From assembly GCA_002786025.1 (NCBI GenBank), contig NHNW01000001.1:1612001-1676000 (forward strand): 64,000 nucleotides of DNA. Direction: 5' to 3'. The stretch comes from Zasmidium citrigriseum. Its lineage: Eukaryota; Ascomycota; Dothideomycetes; Mycosphaerellales; Mycosphaerellaceae. Shown piece after piece: positions 20,992-33,700 of the stretch; the first letter of the stretch is position 1; the number at the start of each line of letters is the position of its first letter. The position numbers were made by a program, and so were the translations under genes. The notes under the pieces were generated by a model. The model made no database searches. It saw only the letters and a list, made by a program, of their open reading frames with translations, and was not told where the DNA came from.

Positions 20992-22274
20992 TTACTTCCA
21001 GATCGCATGGATCAAAGGATGCGCCGTAACCGTATTCCCATTCGGCCCCTTGTTGTTCTGCGAAAACGTAAGGTAGATATCATTGCCTGTCACCCATCGT
21101 TAGCAATCAGCCCTACCCCTCACACAAATTGGATACACTCACCACCCCCATTACTCCCCGTCAACCCAGGATGCGCCTGCTGGCTATAACTCTTAAGCCC
21201 ATCCGCCGTTCCTTCGGTTCCATTATAAAACAGATACGGGCTCGTCCAAGGACCCTCGGGAGCAGGTGCCGTCGCAACATAAAATCCCGTGCCGAGATTG
21301 ATGGAATCAGCTCCGATCCACATGTAAGACGAGAAGTACGATGAATAGTAGAAAGTTCCTTGGCCCATAGTGCCGGCGTTGGCGATCCGTGCGGAGGTTG
21401 CGGTCAGGGAGGGTGCGGTGGATGACCAGCCGCCGTTGTTGTAGTAGCTGTATTGGGATTTGTCTTCGATGGAGTTGATGGGGACGCGCGCGAGGGCGGC
21501 GCCGATGTTGGCACTGCCGTTGTTGAGTTGGCCGTAGAGGTAGGCGGTTTTGCCGTCGGGGGATATGACCCATCTAAAAGAATCAGTCATGTATGCTTAT
21601 CTCGTGAGGGCTGGAAAGTCTTACCCGTAATTCCCATAAGGAATCGACTTGGCCGGCCAGAAGTTCTCATTGACCAATGTGACAGGCGGGAGCGTCTTAT
21701 TCGTTCCTTGATTGGCAGGGCTATAGTCACTACGATAGAGACTCGTAGCCGGATTTTTCGTCAACGGAGCCAGGGTACTCTGATTCAAATATGACTTGAT
21801 AATCCACGTGTACATCTTGACAGCATTGTTTGCAGCACCTACGACCAGAGGAGGGGAGTCGGGCCAGATCGCATAGCGCGTGTTGTTGCCGCAGATGCCC
21901 GCCGTGGGACCGCACTCATCGGCCTGGTTCTTGAAGTACTCGCCATGGTCGTCGCCATACAGGTAGAGCTGACCATTCTGGATGTCGGGGCCGTTGTTGA
22001 AGTTGCTCCAGGAGGCGGTGCTGGAGTAGAACTCGCCACTGCTGCCGAAGCCGTCGCGGCAGGTCCAGAATTCGCGGAATTGGACTCTGACCGATGTGCA
22101 AGAGTCGCGATTCCAGTATGGATCAGAGGCTGTTGCAACTTGGCTTGCGGCTGAGAGGACCGGGGTGACTGCTCGCTTTTTGATGGTCTTGTCTGGGACC
22201 AGGCCAGTAGGCCAAGCAACGACGCATTGCAGCAGGGAAATGGACGAGAGGATGAGGGAAGAAGAGAAGAGCAT
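20992..22274 (-). CDS. Secreted DUF4185-like protein (putative beta-propeller)
   Basis: Exons 21625-22274, 21143-21573 and 20992-21086 give 391 aa. Introns are 21574-21624 and 21087-21142, with GTAAGA and GTGAGT donors. ATG at 22272-22274 starts a hydrophobic signal peptide (MLFSSSLILSSISLLQCVVA). The body has WPDSPP, 'GNYGWVISPDGKTAYLYGQ' (across intron 1) and 'TGFYVATAPAPEGPWTSPY', blade-like repeats resembling DUF4185 and GH43-like propellers, and several N-glycosylation sites. No catalytic residues can be assigned. Probably extracellular; carbohydrate binding or hydrolysis is only a possibility. Confidence 0.75.
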
Positions 22275-23729
22275 CGTGGGCGTTGTAGCCAAGATGAGTT
22301 GAATTGATACTGTCAGGCAACTATGAAATTCTGGGAAGATTCACTTACATTTATACGCTTCGAAGGCGGTGCTTCCCCACGCAAGTCGAACAGCACCGGC
22401 GTCTCTGCCGTACTGCTCATGGTTGCTGGATCGAATCTCGTGCTCTCGCGCGTGTGTAGGTCGCAACCGCCAACAACAGGGCAGAGATGTCGGTATCCGG
22501 TGTGGGTGACTCTCTTTGGTGTTGCAAAGCCGTATTCAGTATAGCAAACGATACAAGTCGCCTGCGACCAGTCCACTTGCCGAGAGGCTGAACTTTGAGG
22601 GCAAACTCAATGCTTCTTCATCCATACCGCCTGCACGTTGGTCTCCGAGTCCAGAAATGATCGGATCGTCCACGGCTGAAAGGGAGTGTATGTAGGTTCC
22701 GAGAGACAGCGTGATGCATCTTGTAAGTCTCGTGCGCCTTAATCAGCGACTACTGCAACCTGGAGCACCCGATCAATCCCAATTCGGTCCCAGAAGGAGT
22801 GGATGGGTTGGCGCTTGCAGTGAACTTGAATAGTAGTTGGCTTGCAACTCACGTTCTTCAATATTGAAGGATCTCCACCTCCACATGGCAGTTGAAGGAT
22901 TGAACGGCAGGAACAGAAGCCTATTCGATAAGCTTGGTGTTCTCCTTCAGGAAGGTGACCTGTGATGTTACCATGAGGGAGCGCTATGGCAACCAGTTCA
23001 AGTTCGGGAGAGGTAGCAGCAAAACATGTCGGTGCTCATGTAATAGTTGAGGTCTCAGTTGAGATGGGTTCCTGCTTTTGTGCCCACGGTTCCTCAAGTG
23101 TTATCGTCGCGGGGCATCCACGCAGTTTTGATTGACTTCGACTCAATAGCCAGCTTCGCCTTGTGTGCTTCGAAACAGCTGCGTATCGAGTGCGGATTTC
23201 CAATGGACTTGGAGATCTATGCCACCCCCCTGGTCGAGCGTTCGTCAACCTTGCGTTCCAGTCATGTTTAGTACGACCGATCTTCTGGCCGCGCTGTATG
23301 ATTGGATGGGGATCATGGCAATTAGAAGTTCCTCCGATTCGTGTGTTCAAGAGTGGGTAGTCGAATGTGTCCTCTGCAGTTGCAGTAATGAAGCGCACTG
23401 TTGTCAACAGACGGGTCACGGAATGTGTTTTCATGCTCTACCGCGGCGCCAGGTAGACTGTCCATTATATTCGTATCACTCCGTTGATGAGAGTGAAGAG
23501 AAAAGAGATGCATTGCAGAAGAAAGGGAGAGAACTGGAAGCCGTTGGCAGGAGCACACGACATCAACGCCAAGCCGCATTCCCGAACCCTGCCCCCATCG
23601 GCCCGCTTGCCCGAAGACGACGGATTCACTCACTCACCCTCCAGCGAGCAGCAACCACCTCCAACACCTACCCCTGGGTCTGCTCAATACCTCCCGCCAT
23701 TCGCAGCAGCAGACCGACAGACCTTCACA
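22275..23729. other. Long intergenic stretch, 1.46 kb
   Basis: Contains only short, overlapping ORFs without coding character. The last ~150 bp are the pyrimidine-rich MPC1 leader. No tRNA or repeat seen. Confidence 0.5.
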
Positions 23730-24431
23730 ATGGCGGCGGCGATCAAGGCCCTCAATGCCCGCATCCGGGCCAATCCTGTCACTGATTACTTTTGGCAAGT
23801 CCGCGATTTGCTATGCTCGAGTACTACATGCTAATACCGCGACAGCTCGACTCACTTCTGGGGTAAACATCATTGAAGAGCTTCAAGGAGAAGAACGGTA
23901 GCTGACATGTCTTCCTCGTCTCGCAGGTCCCGCCAGCAGTGAGTCCCACCCTCTCCCAATCCTTCAAAAGAACAAGACCTGACCAAGAGACCAGACTTCG
24001 GCATCCCTATCGCGGCTGTTATGGACACCCAAAAAGACCCAGAAATGTACGCTGCCCTCCAGTCACAGCTCAACAACCATGCCTAACACCTTTCCAGCAT
24101 CTCCGGCCGCATGACCGCCGCCCTCTGCGGCTACAGCGCCGTATTTATGCGATACGCCCTCGCCGTCACGCCCCAAAACTACCTCCTCTTCGGCTGCCAT
24201 CTCGTCAACTTCAGCGCACAATCGACACAAGCTTACCGATTCGTCAACTACTGGTACATGGGCGGACGGGAAAAGACTTTGGAAGAGAAGGCCAAGGAGG
24301 GGTTGAACAAGGTGGAGGGCAAGGCGGAGGGCATTGCTGGCCAGGCACAAGAGCTCGCGGCAAAGGCACAGAACAAGGCTGGGGACTTGGCGGGTGAGGC
24401 GAAGAAGCAGGTGGAAAAGGCCACCAGGTGA
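23730..24431 (+). CDS. MPC1: Mitochondrial pyruvate carrier subunit 1
   Basis: Five exons: 23730-23794, 23846-23862 (17 nt), 23927-23938 (12 nt), 23995-24046 and 24098-24431, giving 159 aa. Intron 1 has a GC donor (TTTTG/GCAAGT) with branch-like GCTAATAC and acceptor CAG; the others are GT-AG. Joined exons read '..[31 protein letters not shown]', then '[23 protein letters not shown]' and '[15 protein letters not shown]', the Mpc1 core. The C-terminus is a charged, Ala/Lys/Glu-rich helix of about 55 residues, longer than in yeast Mpc1. Mpc1 pairs with a second subunit in the inner mitochondrial membrane to import pyruvate. The exact joins rely on homology, since the small exons are invisible as ORFs. 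Confidence 0.88.
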
Positions 24432-24624
24432 GGTGTGAAAGAGGTGTGAGGGTGAGAAGGTGGGTTTGTTGTGATCCTACAAGCTGCCGTAGTCGGCAGA
24501 AGAGAGATTCCTATGTCCTCTGCGATATTGTACAGCGAAATGTGAATCCTAGTCAAACAACCACCTGAGGATTTTGCTCGCATTGAAATAATAAGACAGA
24601 TCTGGGGTATCATTCATGAGCTCA

Positions 24625-25460
24625 TCAAAGCAGAACCGCTAACAGAAAGTAGGCAACGACCAGCGCCGCCATTGACCGCCTCACGCCCGAAGTCTTCCCC
24701 TCCGCTCCTCCAAACCCAGGCTCCCCATCATCAGCACTGCCGGACTTGCCGACATTGTACCCAAACTGGCCCTTAACATTCCCTCGAGGACTGTACTCGC
24801 AGACTAGATAAGCACCTTTTACACCATTCTCGGCAGCGTTATTACACTGCACAAGGCCACAGCCAACGGACGTGGTATTCTGCCAGACCAGCTGGGTGAA
24901 GTGTCCTGTCGATTCCGTGAATTTGCGGTCGTCGTAGCTGTAATCGCTTTCTTCGTTGGCCCAAGCATCGATCGCGGCGGTCGGATTCTCGAAACCTGAA
25001 GCTCTACATGATGTTAGTCAGAATTTCGATTATATCGAATGAACCGGACATCAACTTACAAGTTCTCGCCGTACGGACCACCTGAGTGCTTCCATATGCA
25101 GCCTTTGGCGTAGTTTTGTGCAAAGTTCGCTAGTGTGGAATTCCAGGTCACATTGCTTGCTTCGTAGTGTTGACGATAGAAATTTGTACTGTTGAGAACA
25201 GCCGATTGTAGGGAGTTTGATTGTGACATTGTTCTGCTGGGCTTGGCTGGTTTTGACGCTGATGCTAATGATGCGACTGCCAGAGTGCTGGTTCCAACGA
25301 TCGTCTCAGTGGTGGTGGTAGGTCCGTTCGGTCGACTCAGCGTGATGGTCACGGTAGTTGTAGCGACCGTCGTAGTTGACGTCAGAGTCGTGAATGTCGT
25401 TGCCAAGGCATGATGTAGTTGCAATGGGACTGCGAGCAGCAAAGCCCGTGCTGGTCGCAT
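24625..25460 (-). CDS. Secreted CAP/PR-1-like protein with probable GPI anchor
   Basis: Exons 25060-25460 and 24625-25003 give 259 aa; the intron 25004-25059 has a GTAAGT donor. A signal peptide (MRPARALLLAVPLQLHHALA) and a Thr-rich segment (TSTTTVATTTVTIT), probably O-glycosylated, precede the CAP domain at about 90-215. CAP signature 1 is GHFTQLVWQ and signature 2 is 'CEYSPRGNVKGQF'; the conserved 'FYRQHYEASNVTWNSTLANF' start is present. The C-terminus has a small-residue Gly/Ser region and ends in a hydrophobic tail (MAALVVAYFLLAVLL), typical of a GPI signal. Fungal CAP proteins bind sterols or lipids and are often secreted at host surfaces; the role here is unknown. Confidence 0.87.
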
Positions 25461-26643
25461 ATTGGTGACAAGGATGGAAAACCTGTTTCTCAGCCGGAAT
25501 GCAAAATGTCGCTAAAGGACAGGAAGAATGAATGGACTCTGCAAATGCTCAAAACTCTTCGTTCAACGAATGACTGAAGATGCACAGAAGAGAAGGTGTG
25601 AGGTGGAGGAGGAAAACGGACTTGGACCTTCGTTGTCGCCCGTGGCTTGCTACTGCTCGTCGCGGTGTGATCATGGAACATCACGCGCCGCACGACCAAG
25701 TTCCTCGATATATGTTTGGGACCAGGCCCTCTGGCACCTTTGTGTGTGGTGTAGATTGCTCAATCTGACGCAGGAACCAGGGCCATTGTGTCGTTTCACG
25801 CAGGAACAAAGACGCGGGAATCGTTGGCTGAAGTCGCAGCATTCGAGACCGCTGAAACTCAATTGGCAGGCGCGCCCCGGCGCGGCTATGTCCGCACTCC
25901 CGCTCGCTTCTGCGCTAGCTCCCGGCTTGGCGCGCAAGCACAAAACTCTTCGCCGCTTTGGAATCTCTTTCTCGCCTCGATCAAAAACAACGGATTCAGC
26001 CACGACCCCCTTCGCGCCCACAACGGCCGCTTCAGTGACGGCCGGGGCACTTCGCAGATGGGGGTTGCCAGCTCTCTTCGGAGGGTGTGAATCTGGAGAG
26101 CGATTCCTCCTGGATATAGGAAGCTTCGATGGGGTCACTTAATTGTGAGCTGCATTAGAGGTGTCCGAGAAGGGAGTACAGACTTCATCTTCGTCAGTAC
26201 GCTGTATTGCAATCATGTTTATTTCCGTGTGCTCGCTCGCATAGACTGGATCCTACTTGCCTCATGTCATCGGCGCCGTCACTGCTCCACTCTTGGTGGT
26301 TGAGATGGTCAATCAAGAGGATACTCCGGCAGCGGCCTTCCCCGTGGCCCAAGACCAGCTCCCGTGCAACAGGACTCGATGAGCGCACGCTGCCGTTGAT
26401 CACTATGGCCAGACACGAGATGCCCAGAGTAGTGACTAGCGAGAGTGCCTCTTGGATTCAACTGGACTGTGGATACTATGGCCATCTAAAAAGCACGTGA
26501 CACCGAGATGTGCCTCACTTCACTATCTACGTGGGAGGGAGAGCAGGCGATCCACTGTTGCAAGCAGCAGAGACCACACATACACTGGGGATACCATCAA
26601 AGACTTGGGGCAGGCCGGAGAACCAAATGGACTACTAGGCACC
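25461..26643. other. Intergenic stretch, 1.18 kb
   Basis: Overlapping ORFs on both strands around 25530-26140 lie in a locally GC-rich segment (about 25870-26090) and look like compositional artefacts. Nothing else seen. Confidence 0.5.
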
Positions 26644-27376
26644 TCATCTCACAGCCACCTCCTCTCCTCCATACCTCTCCCTCCATTCATGTTCCAACAT
26701 ACTCATCTCGACCGAATCATGATACCTCCCGTCATGCCAGAAGAAGTCCCTTCGTCGCCCCTCGTGCACGAACCCTAACCTTTCATAGAGCTGCACCGCA
26801 CGAGTGTTCCACGAGAATGCTCCTATTTCCATGCGGTGCAGGTTGGCGCGTTTGAACCCCCAGCGGAGAGACCACTTGATGGCTTCGCTGCCGTAGCCCT
26901 TTCCCTGATAGGCACGCAGGAGATTGATCCCGATTTCACCTTTGAGTGCCAGGGTCAAAGAGCATCAAATGGAGATGGGAGTTGAGGACCTACAGCGCCG
27001 ATGGTGTTGGTTTCGGGCGTCATCGCCTCTGAGGGTGAGGATGCCGATGGGGACTGGCTTTGGTTTGTGTGTCTCGGTCTTGCTGGGCTCTTCTGATTGA
27101 GTTGGGGCAATGCACACGATTGCAGAGACCAGGAACATAGGCTGGTGGAGATACTCTCGGAATTCTTGGGTTGTCTTCTTGCTCCGGGGGACTTTTCGGG
27201 TTGGTCAGTCCAGAACAAGTGTCATTGCTCCATGTCTATGAGTCTTTACCGGGCAGCAGAGGCGCAACATTCAGGAATGCATCAGCGTCTGCTGAGAGTT
27301 CAGCGAGGAAGTCCTCGTCGTCAATGTCAACGCCGCGGTAGATCAGACGGGCCGAGCTCCAGAGATTCGATGCCAT
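26644..27376 (-). CDS. GNAT-family N-acetyltransferase (RimJ/RimL-like)
   Basis: Exons 27250-27376, 26994-27191 and 26644-26939 give 206 aa; introns are 27192-27249 and 26940-26993. The acetyl-CoA-binding motif A is visible as 'EIGINLLRAYQGKGYGSEAI' (Q/R-x-x-G-x-G/A), followed by 'WGFKRANLHRMEIGAFSWN' and 'RAVQLYERLGFVHEGRRRDF', the classic motif B and a C-terminal strand typical of Acetyltransf_3. Substrate unknown. It is transcribed in the same direction as the PKS and starts 335 bp beyond the PKS stop, so co-regulation is possible but unproven. Confidence 0.85.
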
Positions 27377-27442
27377 GTCGGCAGGGCTTGTCAGTTGCAG
27401 CACCTGTGCTATTGACTCGTGACCTTTGATCTTATATGGAAC

Positions 27443-27652
27443 ATGGCCTACGAATCGGAGTCACATTGGAGCGGAGCATGCGAATGCGAGGAGGCCAACA
27501 CTAGAGTCACCTTCCAGATATGGACACCGCGAGTCGCAGAAGCAAAACGGTATGTGCTGTTCAAGAACAACGGAAAGGCGGCTGATCACATTCAGCCCAT
27601 TTCTGACTCCGAGATTGCTTTCGTCTTGTCCACATTGAACAAGTACCATTGA
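27443..27652 (+). CDS. Possible small ORF (69 aa), unrecognised
   Basis: ATG at 27443, TGA at 27650-27652. Sequence begins MAYESESHWSGACECEE and contains 'RYVLFKNNGKAADHIQPISD'; codon choice (AAG, GTC, TTC, AAC) looks coding-like. It lies in the 335-bp gap between PKS and GNAT genes, opposite in direction. An antisense ORF overlaps. Could be a chance ORF. Confidence 0.35.
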   Translation: MAYESESHWSGACECEEANTRVTFQIWTPRVAEAKRYVLFKNNGKAADHIQPISDSEIAFVLSTLNKYH

Positions 27653-27711
27653 GCCGATGCTGTACTTGAACCTTCCTCTCCGTCTTCTACTCGGGCGTTG
27701 AACGCCCAAGC

Positions 27712-30700
27712 CTACGACGTCTCTTTCCTCCGCCGCAAGATCTCTTGCGACAAAGCGCTCAAGTTCTCGCTCCCTAGGATCACCGTCAAAGGGAGATCCG
27801 TCTGCGTCTCCTGTCGGATCCAATTACGCAACTCGACAGAGACCAGGGAGTCCAATCCATAAGCGACCATTGCTCGATCACCAGTGACGTCGTCCCTATC
27901 AATCATCATGATAGAAGACACTTTAGTGGCCAATTCGTCCACCAGCAATCGAGCAGCCTCCGCGTCAGTGCTTGCCTGCGCGAGCTTCTCTGACAAGCGC
28001 TGCTTCTTCTGTTGCTCCTCGCCCTCTGCACTCCCACACCGCGCTTTTGCGTCTGCGGTTGCGGCGCGCACCAGATACTGAGCTCGAGCAGATCGAGCCC
28101 AGGGCTGAGCTCCAATGTTCTCCAGCGATGAAGGTAAGACCTTGATGCCGGAGATAATCACACCCTCGTGATGCAATGGTGATGCATCGCCCATGATGGC
28201 GCCCTTCAGCAAGACGTGGAGCTGTGCTTCGTTGAGCGAGCCTCCGGCCAAATCTCTCACGCCTTCCTCAAAGCCTTTCTCAGCTGCGTAGCCGACCTCA
28301 GATATGCCAGGAAGATCGATGGTGACGGCGGGGAGCCCAAGGCGTCGTCGATACTTGGCAAAGCTCTCGAGGAAGGTCTGCGAATGTCAGCCTGATGAGA
28401 ACATGGCAAGAAGGATCGGTACATCTTCCATATCTTACCGTAGTAGCTGCGTAGATCGCCTGGCCAACATTGCCTATCACGCCTGTGATCGAGGCCAATG
28501 ACACGAAGAAATCCAGCTTGTTCGGCTCCAGGATGTGGTGCAGATTCCACGCGCCTTGTACTTTGGGAGCCATGATTTGTTGCCAATCTTCATAGCTGGC
28601 ATTTGCGAAGAGAGTGTCCTGGAAAGCATCCAGAGGTCAGCGATTCGTCAAGACCGACTTCAATCAGGTGGGAAGAGACAAACCTTGAAAACAACAGCGC
28701 CATGAATAACACCAGCCACGGGTGGCATATCACCGCGGGTTTTTTTGAGAGCAGCGGCGAGCTGGCTCCGGTCACTGACATCGCAAGTGGCTGCCCTGAC
28801 GGCAGCCCCTATTTTGGCGGCATCGTGACAAACGGAGGCAAAACTGGCATGCAAAGAACCACTTCGTGACAACAGTAGAATGTTGCGAGCGCCATTTTGA
28901 ACCATCCACTTAACAATAGATCGGCCAAGACCTCCGGTACCTCCAGTGATGACATAGGTGACATCTCCTCGAAGAAGCATCTCTCCGGCACGGCTAAAAG
29001 GTTTCCGGCATCGGACGGTCACGAGGTCGTCATCCCCCAGCATGAACGCAATCTTGCCCATATTCTTGCCCAGCTGGAGCTTTCGGAAGCCATCCTTGAT
29101 ATCGGGTGCTCGATATTGGCTCAATGGTCTCGCAGGCTTAACAATGCCCGTTTGAAACATCTCGATAGCGCGTCTCATGGCCTGGCCCACCAGCTTCGGT
29201 CTTTTCAAGGTCAAGTCATCCGCATGGAGGCCGAAAAAGGAGGCATTCTTCAGAAACTTGCCCATCTCCAGGTAGTTATTCTCCAGCAGGTCACGTTTCC
29301 CAATTTCTACGAAACGGCCGAACTCAGCGACCACGCTCCAGCTCTTTTGCAAAAGCTCTCCAGCCAACGAGTTGAGCACGACGTCGACACCTCGCCCGTG
29401 TGTCTTGGCCAGAATGCCGTTTGCAAAGTCGCCGTTGCGGCTCGAGAAGATGTGCTCGTGCGGAATACCAAACTCGTCATGTAGGTACTGACGCTTTTCC
29501 TCTGTACCAGCGGTGGCGTATATAGTAGCACCGGTGTGCAGAGCAATTTGCACAGCAAACTGCCCCACGCCCCCAGTGGCTGCGTGGATGAGAACGGATT
29601 CGCCTTCGCGGAGTTTCGCCAGATCCTCAAGAGCCATGATGGCAGTGCACAGGGTGACTGGCCATGTCGCTGCGTCCGCAAAACCCATGTTGTCCGGAAC
29701 CGTAGCCGCCAGGACTGCAGGGACTATGTTATGTGTTGCAAAGCCGCCCCCTACTCCCATGAAGCAGACGCGATCACCAGGCTTGTGCTGCGTAACATTT
29801 CTGCCGACCTGCTCGACGACTCCTGCACCTTCCAGACCGATTCCTTTCTTCCAAGGAACGTGACCAAGCACTCTCAGCAGGTCGACAAAGTTCAGCCCAG
29901 CGGCCTGTGTTATAACAGTGATATCGTCATCGCTAATAGTGGTCCCGGCCATCTTCTTGGAATCGGCCCAATGGAGGGTATCCAGGCCGCCAGACTCATC
30001 GATGACCAGTTCGAGCGGACGGCCTGGCTGCCAAAGGGCTTGTTTTTGCTTGGTGGGGATGTCTACCTCGATGTTGAATGCGTCGAGGGCCTGTTGAGAA
30101 GGCACAAGTCGAGGCACGCGGACGCTAGCATCATGTTCGACTCGGTACTCCAGTTCCTCGTCCTCTGCATCTGGGTACATTAGCGTGTGAGCCAAGATAT
30201 TGGCCATACCGGTGGCTCCCGCAAGATCGTAAGAGCCCAGTTGTACAGTGATGGCATTTCTTGCTGCGCCTTCAGCATTAAGAGTTCGAATCAATCCCTC
30301 ACACATCTGACTTTCTGGATTCACAGATGGGTAACAAGTCGATGGCGCAATCCACAGTACCCGTTTGGCAAGTGCGTAGACACTCTTGATGGCCGCAAAG
30401 TCCGAGTCGCCTAGAAGCGTGAAAACGCTTTTGTTAGGGTTGTCGACAATAATTACGACATCAGAGGACTTGATCGTTTTCTCCGGGTCACTGACCATAC
30501 CTGAGGAGAGTGCGGCGACCGATGTATTGGCTTCGATCACCCCGGATAACAGATCAATGAAGTTTGACATCGTCTCGTCTCGTGTGGTCTCCTGGAATGT
30601 GCATATATGAACCGTCAGGTCTTCCGCCTTGCGGTCATGCGCTGGCTCAGGAAGACGACTGGATGTGATAACAGCAACACATTGCTGCGAGGCTCCAGGG

Positions 30701-33700
30701 AAATCGTATACACACGCGTCAATACCAGAGAAATGCGACTGGCGCAACGCATTGTTCCAGGTGTCTGCCGACATGAGTGGTCCATCGTTCGATCGCAACT
30801 CGTCCTCGTAATTCCACCAATCCGGTGAAGTAGAAAGGGCCAGCAATCGGGGGCGAGGGGAGGTCATCTCCTGCAGAAGAAGCTTGCCTCCAGGTTTGAG
30901 CAGCGAGTTAACATGCTTTAAAGTGACGTGCACGTTCGGGATAGCGTGCAGGACATTGGAAGCAACCACAAGGTCGTACGATGCGAGTGAGAACCCCTGG
31001 CCAGTGGGATCTTCACTGACATCTAGATTCTTGAATTCCAGCTGTTGAGACCATTTCGCAAATCGTCGTTGTGCGTCTTCGAAGAGGTCCGATGAAACAT
31101 CCGTATACGTGTACTCCACGAAGTTGGGCTGCGAGGAGTGGTCGGGTGACATGGCATGGAGCAAGTGCTCCGTCGCTTCACCAGTGCCAGCACCAATCTC
31201 TAACACTCTAAGCATCGGGTTCGTCTTGGAGACCAGGCCCGCGAATTTGGCCATCGCCGAGTATGTGGATTTCAAGCCCACGTCGTATGTACGGGCAAGC
31301 AGTCCATCCTTGGCCACGACGTCCAATGGGTCAATGTCACGGTGCAAGATTTTGGGCAGTCTTCTTCCAACCTCGTATAACATCTGGCTCATTGCACTGG
31401 TGGACGCGAATGTGTCCAGTACAGATTCGAGCCTCTCGGGATCCGTCAAGCTCCTGGCAAAAGGTGTGCTCCGAAGTGACTCCTCCTTCTGCAGACGACC
31501 GGCCCAAAGCCCAAGCCTTTGCAGGCGTGCGGGAGCGTCTCTGTCATTAGCACACTTTGCAAGATCTTTCGACGCATCGCTGATAAAGTGTAACGCCACC
31601 TCATCTTGCTGTACTGCCAACTCCATGTCTGACTTTGACGCTGCGTCAACTTCGTCTTTAAGCGTCGACTCCAGCTGTTGTCTCGACAACAGATCTATGA
31701 GCGTGAAATGCTCTACAGTATAGCTCTCTGGGGTCTGGTCGCGAGGGGCGGTACTGCTGCGTCCATCCCCAATCGGTGTAAGAGTAATACCGTTGATTGC
31801 TACAGCCGGAGCGTCGAAGGACTTTGAGGCCGTCTCCAGGAACGCCACAACGGAAGCGTGAGACTGACCCTCGGATTCCTGCTGGCTACTTGAGCGTTCG
31901 ACTGCCACCAGGAAACGTTGGCCAATGTCGACACAGGAGTCACGCTCGATGCGTATTTGCGATACAAATGTCGGGACGTGAGGCCTCAAGGTCGTTGACC
32001 CATCTGTCAAAATGCACAGCAGCGGGTGGAGGAATGCGTCAAGGGTAGCTGGATGGATCGTAGAGAGACCATCGTCAGATGTCTCTGTTGCCGTTTCGAT
32101 GTCGAGAACTGTGTTATGTGAGACTGCAGCATTGCTTGACCGCTTCCAAAGCTGCTGCATACCCCTGAAGCTCTTGCCGTATTCCAATGAGGCAGCATCA
32201 AAGGCTTTGTAAATATCGGAGACTTGTCTCTGCTGCCCTGCATCAGACGAAGCCACCAAATCGAGTGCTCGCTCAGTCAAGTGGGAGTCAGGTGGATGAG
32301 ACTCGAACATGATCTGTCCACAAGTGTGCTGCGTCCACGCCTGGTCCCCATCGCATGAAGAGACGGTGAACGACCATTTTGAAGGCGAAGTCGCGGACGG
32401 ACTGATCATGCAAGGCTGTAGAGTGAGCCTCAGCTCCACCGTGTCGGATTCGAAAATCCAGAGCGCTTGGTCAATACGCATTTCGCGGACGACGATCGCA
32501 GAACCCGTGTTGTCCGAGGGATGAACAATCTTCAGCGCCCCGATGGCCATGACGAGATACGCAGCAAAGGGAAAGACGACGTGGCCGCCGACTTTGTGAT
32601 CTCGAAGCCAGGGCATATCATCAAGTGTGAAAACGTTGCGGAAGGTGTGACCCAGAGCCAGATCCTCGGACGTAGAGCGGCCTAGGAGCACATTTCCTCC
32701 GTGCCGGGGGCGCAAAAAGCGATCCACCGCACGTGGTACATGGGCGAAAGAGTTTCTTTTATCCCACGAATACGGCGGCAGGTCCGTCAAAAGTATGGGT
32801 TCAGGTTTTGTTTTGTCGACGCGGTTGATTGCGGCGAGGTCGATGTTCAGTCCACGCCCAAACAAAAAGCCAGCAGCGGTCAGGGCACTCTCGTCTGCAG
32901 GCTTGCCACGCTGCAAGGCAGAGTGATATTGAGGAGGGGACAGATCCGAATCCGAGGGGCTGCTCGCGGCCTTGATGATCTGATAGATGGGGCTCTTCAA
33001 CGCTGCATGAGGGCCAACCTCAAGGATGATGTTTGGCCTGCTTCCTGAGTCCTGTCCACGTAGCATCTCCTGCATCGCTGCATCGAACTGCACCCGCGAC
33101 GTCAGATTGGCGACCCAGTACCTGGCTTCGAAGGTGTCTATATCTTTACGGGTACCAGTGACTGAGGAGTAGAATCGCACTGCCGGCTTCGCAGCCTCGC
33201 AAGTAGCTTGCCTTGGGGCGCAGAAAGGCGCAATGTTTTCGCGATAGTCGGATGCACTGAGGGCCATGTGCTGCGAGTGATAGGCGACGTCGACTTTCAA
33301 CTTCCTGGCAAACAAGCCGAGCGCATTGGCGGAGTCGTTGACTGCATCGATCGCAGAAGCATCGCCGGAGAGTGTTACGCTTTGTGGACTGTTGACTGCA
33401 GCAAGGCCTGCTTCGCCAGAGTCTGGGTCGACCTCTTCCAAAAGCTCTTCGGCCTGCAGAGGGCCCGATCCAAGGGCCATCATTGCACCTGATTGCCCAG
33501 GGGCGTTTTGGACAGCCTTGGCTGCGACACCACGGTAATAGGCAACGGCGAGCGCGCTCTTGAGCGTCAGCGCTCCCGTGGCGTAGGCAGCGGCTATCTC
33601 ACCACTCGAATGACCAGTCACCATGTCTGGCCTGACGCCCCAGGACCGGAGCAGGTCCACTAGAGCAATTTGAATCGCAGTGCACGCTGGCTGGGATATG

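Noticed and set aside
25528..26142. Overlapping ORFs on both strands
   Set aside because: GC-rich local composition; no motif, no convincing start or splice signals.
30280..30300. GTTCGAATC-like tRNA B box
   Set aside because: Lies in the PKS coding sequence with no cloverleaf around it.
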